From Amyloporia xantha (taxonomy: Eukaryota; Basidiomycota; Agaricomycetes; Polyporales; Adustoporiaceae), in assembly GCA_036971615.1 (NCBI GenBank), contig JAYKKR010000004.1, positions 2,046,001 through 2,110,000 on the forward strand: a DNA stretch of 64,000 nucleotides. The letters run 5' to 3'. Position 1 is the stretch's first letter, and every line of letters begins with the position of its first letter. Below are positions 1 to 12,800 of the stretch, one piece after another. A program made the position numbers and the translations under genes. The notes beneath the pieces were generated by a model, which saw only the letters and a list, made by a program, of their open reading frames with translations, made no database searches and was not told the origin of the DNA.

Positions 1-2880
1 CTTACCTTAGGGAATCACTGAGACTGACTGTCTTCAGGACGGATATCGCAGTGCATCTCTGCACGGTTTGGTTCTCGCCAACTTATCATCTCAAGCTACA
101 GTAAGAAGCTATGGTCAGCTTGAGTCCCAAGGCTAGCATGACTCATATCGCTTACCAGCACTGGCAGATATCCGAGTAACCAGTTGGAGTACCAGCCTGA
201 GGTGTAGATAAGGAAGAGACAACAAATATGATACTCCAAAAGGAGAATTGCTTTTGATAAGATCACATCCCGGAAGATGAACGTAGCACTGCTGAAATGG
301 CTTCCAAAAAGACAATATTACAACTGATATAACAAACCTATGGACCACATGCACAACAGTATTGCCCTGTTACACAGTTACACAAAGTTGTATTACGATC
401 CAGTTCTGGATTTTCTTCCCAGTCTGCTGGAGACCGTGCAACTTGAAGCCTGGTAGTGTACCGAGCCAAAATGACTCATATCTCGTAGCGGTAGAATTGT
501 AACGTAGCAATGAAAGTGGTGTTGACAGTGAGATTGGGGACAGGAGCAGGATATCCGGAGATATGTGTTGCCCATGCAGTATACGCAGTGAGAGTGCTGA
601 GGAACGTCCATGAAGGAGAAGTGAACGAAGTCACGGTGCGAGCGAGAGCGATCGGCGAGATCTTGATTAGACGCCTATCCCGATTTGGCTTCAGCCACAG
701 ACGTCCTCCGAGTCTGGATGCTTTCTCCTCTAATTTTCTTGTCTACCCTGCACTGCTGATCGGTCAGATCTCGACACGGATATCATAATCTGGGTGGCGT
801 TCATCGGCCACAGGAAATAGGAATCCATGCCGCCTCCACTGCATTCATCGCCGCCGCGTCGCTCAAAACGCTAGCCTTCATCTTCCGTCCATCTTTTAGT
901 ACAGTCACTCTGTTTCTACGCTCCATACACTCAGAGTACACTTTCCTTGCCCCACAAGTTTTAGGCTGTGACTAGTACTATAGATGTCCGAGGCGACTCG
1001 GAGAAGTTTTGAATTCAAGTCCGTCAGTTCAGAGTCTCCAAGTCGTTGAATCCGTCCTTCTACGCTATATTTTTGCCTCGGCCCGCTGGACTCTAGAACC
1101 ACTTGCAGCCCAACAGCATTTGTCGGCAGGTACAGCACTCGAGCTGACCATACACCAACTACGGCCGTCTGCAACTTCTTCCGCCCACTCGTGCATACAT
1201 CTCTCAGAGCCCGGATCAATTCAGTATTCGGAAATTCCCTTTTTGTCTGAAAACACTTCTCAGATCGTACTAGATCTCGTGTTTACATATCCTGTCCCGT
1301 CGGTTCTGCTTAAGCACCACCGAAACATTTTAGGGAAGCGAGCGATATTGGCATCTTGATGCGACTCGGAGGTGTCTCGCGTTCGGCATCCTTCGCTCGA
1401 GTCCCAGGGGGCCATATAGGTACGTTGAGAACCTCTTGACACCTTCTCCTGCGTTTGGTATGCACGGAGATGTACGACTCGGAGTCGGATACACAGACCT
1501 ACTTACAGTATGTTTTCCTTCGTAAACTGCACCGTTTGCCGTAACATTAATCCAATTCTATGCTCTTACAGACTTTGAATATGATAGTAGACAACATACT
1601 GTACAGGGTGATTTGATGAATGAATACCAACAGTCAAACGAAACTTTCAGTAGTAAGGATTCGCGGCATCGGTCGAGCGAGGAACACAGTGAGCCCTGAG
1701 AGAAGAACGAGCGAGAAAAGCACGACACTTGGCCTCTCTGCTTCGCGGCCAGCGCTTGGTCATCATATCGCGTCGGTGGTACGTTCGCGTTTCAGCATGT
1801 CCCTACGTACTCCTCCGAATCTCCTTCCAATAGCCGCTCTCTGTCCGCTCGGATGTACGGCTCGTTCCTGTTCCGATGGGAATGACTCGGCCCTCCGTTT
1901 GAATTGGTCCACGGGCTTGGTAGTTCGTGCTCCGATTCTCAGTGGTGACGGCAGTAGAAGCATTGCCCGTCGCAGGTAGGCAGGTACGTTTGTTCACATG
2001 TTTGAAAAAAGTCGTTTCTCATTTCCGTCCAGCAGCTCACTCACGGAGTGTGCTGCTGTCTATATCATATATTGTTTTGCAGACCACGACAACGGCGTCA
2101 ATCGCCTCCCGGGCCGTAGCTTGCAAGGCGTCGGACGGCCGTGCCAGTGAAAGCAAGTATCCGGCGTACCGCATATGCGCCAGAGTTCTTGAGTACTGAA
2201 CCGATGTGATGTCATGTGGCGTCTCGTTTGTGTGCCATTACGACGTTCGCCTAGATCGAAAGAATGTTCGCCTGTTTACTAACTCGGCGCATCGAATTCC
2301 GTACGCTTGGAAGCGCGGCATGCCGTCCACTGATGTAATTACACAGCTTTCGGGACATACAGACTGGACGACACTGAGATGCGCGCGGCCATCCCATTGG
2401 AATCGGAAGTAGAGGAAATCGGAAGCGTTACCTGCATGAACGAGGGATGCGTTCATCGTATCCGAAATGGTAGGCTCTACACCTCTCATTCAGTTTTGCG
2501 GACGCTGACCGACACTGCTCCCTCATCAAACATAGGACCTGCACCACTGCGTTCCTATGTGCTCTGTGTGCAGCGCGAGAATCAGGGGATTCCGTTATTC
2601 TGTCCTCCTGATCGTCTTCCTTCCGGGAAGACGTGTTGACGGTGCCGCTCTCAGATGCAACGAACAGCTTCGCAATATGATCGATCACGCGTGCGAATAC
2701 GCGCGCGGGCATTTCACGGTGGACTTCGCCTTCCTCTGACGCATAGGCGATGTTTGAACACTTGACATTGAATTCAAGGTTGAAGCGGTTGCTGCGTACG
2801 TACGATGGTAGGGATTGGACACAAAGATTCCGGGGCGGATGGGGAAGCCGAAGTGGGGAATGGGGCGGGTATAGCGTGGG
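1..2880. other. No recognisable gene
   Basis: I see only short, overlapping open frames on both strands with no family signature, no consistent splice-site series and no RNA gene. Base composition is moderate to GC-rich and there is no long tandem array. The stretch may be decayed intergenic or repeat-derived DNA. Confidence 0.6.
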
Positions 2881-2884
2881 AAGG

Positions 2885-3010
2885 ACCGATTGGAGGAGGA
2901 TATAAGCTGGGGGGCTGTTGAGTGACGGTCAGTATCCTCTCCTTCTTTCCTCCCCTTCCTGCCTCTCGAGGGAGCACCTCAGCTCTCCATCTCTTCTCCA
3001 TTCACGTTCC
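2885..3010 (+). promoter_or_regulatory. Promoter-like segment without a recognisable gene
   Basis: An inverted CCAAT box (ATTGG, about 2889) is followed by TATAAG at 2901-2906 and then a long CT-rich leader (about 2935-3000), the usual layout of strong basidiomycete promoters. The first ATG after it (3058) opens only a 75-codon frame with no family signature. The segment may be a captured or orphaned promoter; this is inference from layout alone. Confidence 0.35.
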
Positions 3011-3299
3011 TTGCTCGCTGCTGGTTCCATCACATTTCCGTCTTTCGGGGATCCGTTCATGAAAGGTCACGGTTCGGAGTCGTCGCTTCGTTCCCATCGT
3101 GCTGATGATGTGGTTCAGCTCGCCATTCATGCCTGCACGACGGACGCCGAACGTGCAATGCACGCTAGCGCCGCGTCTGCCACTGGCAGGCATCACATTC
3201 GATTCTTCTTATTATCCGCTAACGCCTCGAACGCCTCGAATGCCGCAACGACTTCGGATCCTCACAGCACCCGTACCCGATGACGAGCATCGGCTATCT

Positions 3300-6200
3300 A
3301 CGTGATGCGCCGATCGACTTTAGCCGTCCTGGGTCTTACGTCGCCCGTTGTCATAATCGGGCAGAAGCTGTCTAATGCTCCCCGCCAAGCAGCGATTCTA
3401 TCCGATCTGTTCAGACTCAGTCGCCCATCCGCCCGTGGTGCGACAAGGCTGTCGATTAATAGATGTTATGAGCCTGTAGCGAAGGTATGTATAAACTCGA
3501 GTATCCGTTGTTCTCTTATTGGTGCTGACCAATGAAGCTAGAGTCTATGTACATGTAAGCTGACTATGCCCGCATCCGCATGCAACGGCGTCGGCGCAGA
3601 TCGGCGCATACTGTACGTCTTTAGTCAAAGTCTCATCTGCCCGACTCACTACTGATGGCTGTTTGTCGCTCTAGAACGGAAGGCGTACTCTTCGAAGTCG
3701 ACCCGTGCCGAACGGCCCGCGCACCACCTGCGCCCGTGAATAAAGCGATTGCCGCGACGAGTCGGGCGCGCTGGTTCCGACGAGAGGCGAAGGACGGCGA
3801 TTGCAGGTGCCGGGAGTTAGCATCGCTGTAGCTGAGCGCGAACGGCACGTGGTAAGCTCGAGTTCTGTTCAAATATCTGAAGACTCGTGGCCGACATCTT
3901 TGGACAGATACATTTTTGCTAATTTATCTGTGTAGACTACATGACAGGTACATAATGGCCCAGCGGACGTCCGCGCCCGCAGTGTTTCTGGGCGAGACGT
4001 CGAGAGCGGTCCCCCGCTTTCATCGAGTGATCGGCCAGCGCGTCCAGCACGGGTCGACGTCTGTCCCCACAGCCCCGCTGCGGCTCTGCCGTCCGACGTC
4101 GCCCTTTGCGTCCTGTAAGAGAACGACGGCGCGGACGGATGCGCCCACCCGCATCGCCCGTCTGCTGCCGGGCAGCGCGCTACCTGCCCGAACCACCGCG
4201 AACGGTCAGTTGCAAGAGAAAGTAGATGTAAGATACGTAGTGTCCTGCAGCCGGACTCAGGCAGACGCCTGCTCGCCGTCCGGATCGTCCAGCAGACGAC
4301 TTGGACGTCGCGATTGCGAGCGCGCTTGCGCCCTGCGCTCGCAGTGTGGATCGTCCAATAGACGACGACTCGAGCGTCGTGAGTGCGCGCTCCCGGAGAC
4401 GGATCCGCACCCGCGCTTTGTCCGCCGGACGCGGACGCACGGTTCCCGCACAATCAACACGATGCTGTAGTAAACCCCGCTCCGCCTCTGGAACGCAGTG
4501 GTGTGGGATCGACCAGAGTCCACAGGCATCACCTGAGAGACGATGCCCGGCCCCCTGTCCATAATGGACTGCGTGTGATCGTCGAAGGAACGCGGCTGCC
4601 GGACAGCACGAGACGCGCTGCTCGAGGACTGTGGGGCGGAAAACCGTACCAGCCTGCATAAGAAGAAAGCGCACCCGGTAGTCTCGCAGTATCGAGACAG
4701 AGCATGCGCTGGCGCCTCAACTGCTGCCGGACGGTGTGAACGCCGTCAACGTCAGCGCACATTCTCTGCGCCCATCGTCCGAGGGACAGTGTGAGATCGG
4801 TCGAGCGGGCCGACGGACGAACGCTGCCCCCGCGCCGCTATCAGACGGGACGAGATGCGCTGTTCATGGACAGCATGAGCGAGGTACTGTAAGTGTTAGT
4901 AAGCACGTAAGAGGCGAGCGCGCTACTTAACTGGGCGACACTCGTGGTGGCTGGATGGAAAGTGAACCTCGGGTATTCATGTCCGGATAGGCGGACGGCG
5001 GGGGCGCGTGCTTTGATGTACAGAGGTAGCGGGAGAACCATCGGCGAGTCGGCGAGTCAGTCTTGACGGATGATGTTGACGGAGATTGGGAGTACAGAGA
5101 CCGGCGGGGCTCGACATGGGCGCTGCCCTGCTTCTGACTGCATAGTGTGCTGCTGTTGTCGGCAGGGTGGTCTGGGGATGGTGTGAGTGTCTGACAGCAC
5201 GGCTGGATTGTGTATGTACCTAACGAATTGCACGATCAACAGACGGCGCACGCAGAGGGGAGCTGTGTTAAAAGGACTGTCCGTGGCTGGTATTCGACAG
5301 GGGGATGGATCAGATATATCGTCCAATCCACTACAGCCGGACGATGAGGAGCTGAACGTGCACGCTACCATGGGCCGGACGTTGTGATTCAAGCGTGTAG
5401 AGCGGCCGCGCTGGTGCATGATAGGGTCACGGTGCTATCGCGTCTGCGTGAGATGGAGTGTGACATGTGAAGACTCACCGTTGGGTAGCATGTCGAGTAT
5501 CTCCTCTAACCTGGACGCGTACGGCAAGCGGAGGGTGATGAGCTGCAGCGGAAGGGAGATCGTGAATGCGAGACGAACGGGAGGCATGCGCATAGAGGGA
5601 GAGACGTAGAAAAGCGGATTTGAAGCCGAGGGCTGTCGCGGGCTGTTGAGGCGAAGGGTCGGAATGGCAGGGAGCTCCGAGGGACGCGATCGAAGGCGAA
5701 AGACGGGCTGTGACAGCGAGCGGAGCGAGAGACGTCGTGAGCGAGCGAGCGATCGAGGGTGGCGTGCGGCTGGCTGATCTTGGTCGATTTAGAGAGACGA
5801 GTGATCCATGTGAGCGCTAGGCTGGTGACTCGGCCTTGAATTCATGCTTCGAGTGCTGAATCAAGCTCGTCTTTGTATAATATGCACCCGTGAGACGGCT
5901 AGTTGCTCGCGAAGCTGAATCACACAAAACGCAGCAGGCTCTCCACTTTTCCAGCTTGGCCATCGTGCACGTGACTCGTGTTGCGCGCTGGGTTTATTCA
6001 GTCAGGTTGAGCAACCAGAGCTCATTTGTTCACACATCGGATAACGGTTCATTTCTGCATCTTAAAATGAAGACACAGAGTAGATGATTCTTTCAAAATT
6101 CAAATGGAGTGAAACAGAGCAGATTTGCACAGTCTACGGTGTGCCATAGAGAAATCGACACGGGCGTCTGCAGTCACTATTTGGCAATGTTTGTTCCCAC

Positions 6201-6300
6201 TGAGAGACAGGTCTCAACCTGTCTCAACCCCCTACGAATATGCTCGCTTCGCTCGCAATTAGCCCACCACCACGTTCTCCAATCCGGCAGATATAACTAT
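3300..6300. other. GC-rich stretch with no recognisable gene
   Basis: Between about 3.7 and 5.1 kb the DNA is very GC-rich, so open frames appear in all six frames at once (for example 3916-4470 plus and 3869-4453 minus), which is what base composition alone produces. None shows a conserved motif. A short local duplication at 4.28-4.39 kb is listed separately. The last part (5.9-6.3 kb) is the upstream region of the threonyl-tRNA synthetase pseudogene and includes a TATA-like stretch (gatataac) about 35 bases before its ATG. Confidence 0.5.
4279..4390. repeat. Diverged tandem duplication, unit about 68 bp
   Basis: The segment starting GGATCGTCCAGCAGACGAC at 4279 recurs as GGATCGTCCAATAGACGAC about 68 bases later; both copies run on into a GCGTCG/GAGTGCGCGC-type end. 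The copies differ at several positions, so the duplication is not recent. Confidence 0.6.
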
Positions 6301-6324
6301 TCGACAGCTCATCTAGTCTCCAAT

Positions 6325-9186
6325 ATGACTACGCCGGTCGCGTCTACTTCGCAGCTTCCTGCGTTACAGGGTCCCCACGCAAATGAAGGCAAGAAACCAA
6401 AGGACAAGAAGGACAAGAGCGTTGCGGCCACTGGGCAACCATTGGAGGCATGTACATGCATTATGGACTATGGGCATACACTGAACTCGTACTGGTTAGC
6501 TGCAACCTCCGGAGTTCTTCGATAACCGTATCAAAATGTTCGACCAACTGAAAGCCGAGTACGACGAGTGGGTAAAATGTGTGTACCCTGGAATTACGCG
6601 GTGTTGAGCATGCTTGACTTCTTCGGACACAGCGCAGCCTCGTCAGGAGATCGATATCACCTTGCCAGATGGATCAAAACGCAAAGGAACTAGCTTGGAG
6701 ACAAGTCTGATGGACGTCGCGAAAGAGATCTCGAAGGGTCTTGCCGATCGCATTGTCATAGCAAAGGTGGTAAATTTGTGGGAATGCGGTGCGCTTCGCT
6801 GACTCCTGCTAGGTGAATGGCGACGTCTGGGATCTGGAGCGACCTCTCGAAGCCTCGTGCTCACTAGAGCTGCTTGACTTCGAGCACCCAGAAGGTGAAT
6901 ATCTTTTGTAATCAAGCTGTGCTATCTTTTTTGTCTCCATTCATTGTCCGCGAGGGCATCGCCCTATGTAGGCAGTAGGTTCCGGATTGGCCACGTAACA
7001 CCTGTAGAATCGTCGTGACGAAAACATAAGGCTGTGCTATCTTTAGCTTTCACTCATCCGAGTCTTCAGGGAAGTGCGTTTTCGGGCACTCGTCGGCTCA
7101 CGTCTTGGGGGAGGCTGCGGAGCGTCACTATGGGTGTCACTTGTGTATCGGCCCACCCACGGGGGAAGGTTTCCTCTACAAAATGGCAATTGATGAACGG
7201 TGAGATCTATCGGTGTCGCATTGAACCCTTTGATTGAAAATAGTTCGTGAAGGGTCGTCACGAATGCAGACTATCCCACTCTGGAGAAGCTCTCCGCTGT
7301 GGCGAATAAAGAGAAACAGAAGTTTGAGCGACTCGTCGTTTCGAAGGAGGAAGGAGATGCCCCTCGAGATGTTCGCGGTGAGTCATCATGTTTAAGCTGC
7401 GCAACAGCTTGTGTGGACTCACTTTATTGCACGTAGTACAACAAGTACAAGAAACATCTCATCGAGTCGAAGATTCCCGATGGCACGTCGACCACCGTAT
7501 ACCGCTGGGGGCCGATGGTGGACCTGTGTGTCGGCCTCCATATCCCTCACACGGGCAAGATCAAGGTGTTCATGGTTACCAAGGTAAATCGATACGCATC
7601 ACTTGCCCACGTTGTTCTCACCGTTCATCCTCCTACAGAACTCCGCCTCGTATTTCCTCGGAGACCCGAGCAATGACTCTGCAGCGGATCTACGGCATCT
7701 CGTTCCTGGACAAGAAGCAGCTTGCCGAATATAAAGAGTTCCCCGCGGAGGCAGCACAGCGCGACCACAGGAAGATTGGAAAGGTCTGTGTTTAGGGCCT
7801 CTAGTCGACGCGGGGGCTAACAGAAACGCCAGGAACAAGAGCTATTCTTCTTCAACGATCTTAGTCCCGGCAGCTGTTTCTGGTTGCCCCACGGCACCAG
7901 GATCTACAACACTCTCGTCGAGCTCATGCGGGTGCGCACTCTGCGCTACCTGATCGTCCTCTCGGATCGCTCATTTCGTTTTTGCAGTCTGAGTACTTCA
8001 AACGTGGCTACCAAGAAGGTGACTGCCTTGCCTCTTCCTTCACTAATTTTCGTGACCATTTCCGCAGTCATCTCGCCGAACATGTACCACAGCAAGCTCT
8101 GGGAAACGTCCGGGCACTGGCAGAACTACAAGGACGACATGTTCACGCTCAACGTCGAGAAGGAGGGGTGGGCCCGGAAGCCGATGAACTGCCCGGGCCA
8201 CTGTTTGATCCTCGACTCGCGCGGCCGGAGCTACAAGGAGCTGCCTATCCGGATGGCCGAGTTTGGTATCATTCACCGAAACGAGGCCTCTGGTGCGCTG
8301 ACGGGGCTGACGCGAGTGAGGATGAGGAGGTTCGTCCAAGACGACACGCACGTATTTTGTATGCCGTTGCAGGTAAGCATGCTCGCGGTCGGCTGCCTCC
8401 GACGTCGATTGATGGGCTCCAATGACAGATCGAGGAGGAGATCGGGTATCTCTTCGACTTCAAGCAGCATATCTATGGTCTGTTTGGGTCCGATTTTCGT
8501 CTCGAGCTTTCCACTCGGCCTGGCAAGGGCACCATCGAGACCTGGGACGAAGCCGAGAACATGAGTGATCAAACCTGAACCGCTCGTTCTGCTTTTCCAG
8601 GTCTGACTTCGCTCTCCCTTGCATCCAGCAATTGAAGACGGCTCTGGAAAATCAGTATCCGGGCAAATGGGAGATCAACCCTGGGGACGGCATTCTATGG
8701 ACCGAAAATCGACATCACCATCCGTGATGCGCTGTGCCGTTCGTTCCAATGGGCGACCTTCCAGCTTCCTGAACAATTTAACCTGAAGTACCGCAGTGCC
8801 GATGACACCGCCAGCGCGGATAAGGCACCATCTCGGCCTGTCATCATCCATCGTGCGATCCTGGGTAGTTTGGAACCATTCATCACCATCATTATTGAGC
8901 ACTTTGCCGGGAAATGGTGAGATACATGGCCAAAGTCACGCTGCTGATGAGACTGATATTTTCTCTTGTCAGGCCATTCTGGCTGTTTCCTCGCCAGGTT
9001 CTGGTTGTCCCCATTGTAGCTCCATATGTTAGTTGTCTCCTGTCTCCGAACAGCAGACACCCGTTTGTACTGATAATGTCTATCGCTCGCAGAAAGAGTA
9101 TGCGTCAGAAGTCGCACAGAAGCTGTCCGACCTAGGGATCTTCGCTGATGTCGACAACGGAGAGCACACGTTGAGCTTGAGGTAGC
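6325..9186 (+). pseudogene. THS1: Threonyl-tRNA synthetase pseudogene (cytosolic type)
   Basis: The family charges tRNA-Thr with threonine. In about a dozen exons one can follow the TGS domain ([15 protein letters not shown]..., 6632 on), the second additional domain ([19 protein letters not shown], about 7090), the class II core with motif 2 ([14 protein letters not shown], about 8278) and motif 3 ([13 protein letters not shown], about 8840), and the start of the anticodon-binding domain (KLSDLGIFADVDNGEHTL, to 9180). It is broken: frame is lost before LEMFA (about 7350), by two missing bases after DPSND (about 7675) and again in GDG/YGPKID (about 8695). Two codons are duplicated inside motif 2 (VRMRRF) and two lost in [12 protein letters not shown]. 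The motif 3 arginine after GSLE is proline (CCA, 8876-8878). The C-terminal half of the anticodon domain is absent after a stop at about 9184. The ATG at 6325 fits the family start (short lysine-rich leader); intron 1 appears to use a GC donor (GAG/GCATGT). Confidence 0.9.
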
Positions 9187-9249
9187 AGGAACAGTAGCGT
9201 GGGCTCAGCTATTGCTCCTCTTTGTATATTTGCTACCCACAAACGAAAC

Positions 9250-9620
9250 ATGGCCGAGAACCTGGAGGAGGCATTGGCCAAAATCCGTCCTCGCACCTCT
9301 TCGTCTCTGGCTCATCAGAAAACTCTTCCAAATCTACTTCATGCTTTCGAGGCTACCTCCCGCAAGCAAAGTGTGCAGGCATTTCCTGCAGCATACTTTG
9401 CTGCTCTTCTAACTACCCTTGATGGCACACTGCAAGCAGCACCTACCACTGGCCCACCACTGGGGGGGGGGGCGGTGACATATTGCCTGCCATACTGTAC
9501 CTGCTTGCACTGGTTGCTCCTCATGTTCCTCCTCCCGTGATTCAATCTCACTTGACTACTTTGATCTCTCTTGCATCACCACCATTTCCCGCGTTGCTCC
9601 AGCATGCTCCCCCATTGTGA
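9250..9620 (+). pseudogene. RRP12: RRP12-like 5' fragment
   Basis: RRP12 is a HEAT-repeat nucleolar protein needed for export and processing of pre-ribosomes. The frame from the ATG at 9250 (MAENLEEALAKIRPRTSSSL..., then AYFAALLTTLDGTLQ) resembles the N-terminus of fungal RRP12. The frame breaks in a run of 11 G (9462-9472); in another frame the sequence continues as GDILPAILYLLALVAPHVPP and ends at a TGA at 9618-9620. No further RRP12 exon follows; AT-rich DNA begins at once. It lies 65 bases after the truncated synthetase, so two unrelated gene ends are joined here. The G-run frameshift alone could be a sequencing error; the truncation is not. The name rests on recalled N-terminal similarity and is less certain than the others. 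Confidence 0.55.
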
Positions 9621-9807
9621 TCTAAGCTTGGGCTGTATGGTGCAGTACTCTTCACTGTAGAAGACAGGATCTGGGTTTTACACTTGACAATCTGGTGTAA
9701 TTTTCAGCAAGAATAGGCCACTGTATAAATGTTGAAAGACTAAAAAGATATTTTCTGACTTGTATAAACTATCCATATTACAAACAGGGGAAATTTGGAT
9801 GACCTTG

Positions 9808-12800
9808 TCATAGCATTCTTTCAAACTCTCCATCTTCATCTTCATCATCTGACTCTGCAACTATGTTGTCTGCAAGTAAGGCAAAAGAAACAGGCAAAAC
9901 CTCATCCTCTTCCATGAGATAATTTCTCAGGCCTTTTGATCTGGCATCCTCATGCACAGCCTGACAAAATGTGAACCAGGATTTGGGGCGCTTGCATTTG
10001 TAAGCATTCAATATCTGGGTACATTCCTGAATTTGTGATTCAATGGAATGTGTTTGAACAGCTAGATTTGAACTTTTCAAGAACCCTGAGGCCCATTCTG
10101 ATAGTGCAACCACAATCTAATATAGGAGGTTTGCTCAGTAGCTTTAAGACCAGTGATGGACAAACTGACCAGGCAAATTGAATTAGCTACAGCATCTACT
10201 GGGAATCCATCAATTGGAGGAAGAGCTACCGCTGAGGGCTGGGTATCGCCATAATATGCTGCAGATGTTACAGCAACAAGAACATGATCTCCTAGCATTG
10301 ACCACTTTGGCAAAGCAGCTTCAGAGCCAGCTATATCCTGTTCATCCTGTTCCTGTTCATCATCTTCCTGTTCATCCTGTTCAATCTAGTGAGAGATTAG
10401 TAAAGATAAGTAGCTCCTGGTTCTAGACATACCTTAGGGCCATAAAGAAATGGCATATTCTTCAAGACTTTTTGCACTTGATCAACACGAGAAATAATAC
10501 TAAGTGATTCATCAACAACACCATAGGCTCCTTGTAAAATATGCCGCCGTGCTGTATCCAAGGCCATCTGCTTGAAGCGATCAGCATTATACATAGCCTG
10601 GACTCCAGGTGCTGCATATTGACTCCAATGATAGTCTGGTGGCACCAGACCAATGTAAGCCTGAATTGTCTGGCTTATGGCAAATTGGAACTTCTGTTCA
10701 TCAGTTGTTGTTCTAGTGGCCCTAGTCATATCATCAACCCCATAGTGAGCATCATCAACTGCTTTACTATGTTGACCCTGGCCCATTGTTCCAGCAAGTT
10801 CTTGTGGCAAAGATTTTTGAAGCATATGTAGAAAATGATGCTTGACAATTGCACACATAACATGGCGGTATGCTCTGCTCTCCATTCTTAGCTCCAGGGG
10901 AAGAGTGTCTGAAAGAAGAGCTTTATTGATATCACTTCCAGACCATCGGCGAGAGCGCTGTGCCTCTCTGGTACCAGTGTGGATGAAAATGTATGTGGAT
11001 GCCTCTTCTGTCTTGTAGCCAAAATTTGCCATGAGTAAAATCTCAATTGGCCTAAGTACCCCAATTGTGAATATCAGGATCTCTCCTAATTGAGGTGGCA
11101 GACCCCAGAAAGCTTTGGCAATGTCAGAATTGGTCTGCTTTGCTCGAGGCTCAGCTAGGATAACAAATCCATTGCGGGTCTTGCGAATGTTTCTAGGAAA
11201 GCTGCCTGCACCTTTAAAGCACATTTCGGCCATCTGCCATGCTCGAGGAGGGATACCCATACAACCATATAGAGCTGATGCCACATGGTTGAGTAATTCC
11301 TGACTTTCTCCTAGAAATTTCTTTGCAGCAGTTTTGTTTATCTCCCCACTCTTCCTTCTGACCCCAGCCTCTTTTAAGGCTTCCCAAAGCATTTCTTGGA
11401 GCTTGCGAAAAATTGCCTGATTTTTAGGCTGGTCAAAAAGAGATTCTCGATGATCTGGCTCATCGTGGATAGTGTTGAATTCGAATTCACCAAAGTCAAA
11501 GCCTTCAGGTAAAAGGTTCTGAAGATGGGCTTTGAGACCTTCAACATTGGTTTTGATTGAGTTGCGCAGCTTTATAAGACTGATTTCCCGGGCCTGAATT
11601 CCACCAAATGTGAAGTGGAATGATTGTCCATCAGGCTGCCAATCCAACTTGACAGATCCAGGCTCATCTTCAGCAGCTCTGGCAGCTATCTCCCAGATTT
11701 TCTTTAGCCGGCTCATTGCTGTACTGCTGTCGGTGGGACGTGGAAGAATATACTTTCGATTCATAGGGTTGCTCATGAAGCTTCATTAGAAATGTACAAA
11801 TAATGAATTTCATATGAAGAATTAAGACTATAATGTTGCTTACAATAATATAGGGTCTTGCTCATCTTGCTCTGAGATACTTGCAAGAAGAGGTGCCTCT
11901 TTAGTGTCATTATCTGCCTCTTCAAAGCCATCATCTTCAATTAAGTAGCTTGATTGGTTGAATATGCTTTTGTCCAAGGTTTGATCTGCATTGTCCAAGT
12001 ATTCATCGTGCAAGTCTACAGTGACTTCATCCATATCATCCAGAGCATCCATAACAATGTCATCTGCATCAAAAGGGTCTGTATTTGAAGAGTCCTCCAC
12101 TTGGCCACTAGATGTATTGCTTGTAGATATAGCTGCTGGTGGGACCCAATCTTGATCAAAATCTCCCAAGAATGCAGCATGAACGAAGATAGAGAAGATG
12201 GCGCGCTGGCCCCGAGCACAGAGTGCAGTCAATAAATTTGCACTTCGATACTGGTGATCTTCTGTGATTAATAAGAGTAGCAGAACCTGCTCCAGAGAGC
12301 AACCAATCTGTTTGGATATTGGTATATTCATGGTGAACAATGACACCATGAAGCGATAAAGGAGGCCCCCTAGCACAGCTTGGTTTAACTTTTCCCCTTG
12401 ACGCAAGACCATGTAGATATCTCGAATGATTGAGGCTTGCTTTGATGTAATTATAGGGACAAACTTTCCCAGAAGAGCTTTTTTCTTGGGAATCTGGCGC
12501 CATAAAGTCACACGAACTAGCATTGCAACTTCTTGAGTCATTAATGACCGGTATGCAATAAGAGTCTTATTCTGAAGTTGCCGGAAATGAGCCTTTGTGC
12601 TGAAAAAAACATATTAGCATATGCCTTAATATAAGATAATTTTGCATAAACTCACTCAGCTGTGATAGCATCTCGGAGAGATGCATGTGCTTCTGATACA
12701 CGATTGTTGGCATGAATTAGAAGTGTGCCATGAAGCTGGTGCGCTATTCCAAGACCTATTTCCACTGCCCGGCCCTCAGAGTCTTCTGGCCAATAATTTG

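Noticed and set aside
3869..4674. Overlapping frames of up to 194 codons on both strands
   Set aside because: Open in several frames at once because of high GC; no motif, no splice-site logic, composition-driven.
10332..10384. Short regularly spaced repeats suggestive of an array
   Set aside because: Units of 6-9 bases encoding an acidic linker; not CRISPR, and the genome is eukaryotic.
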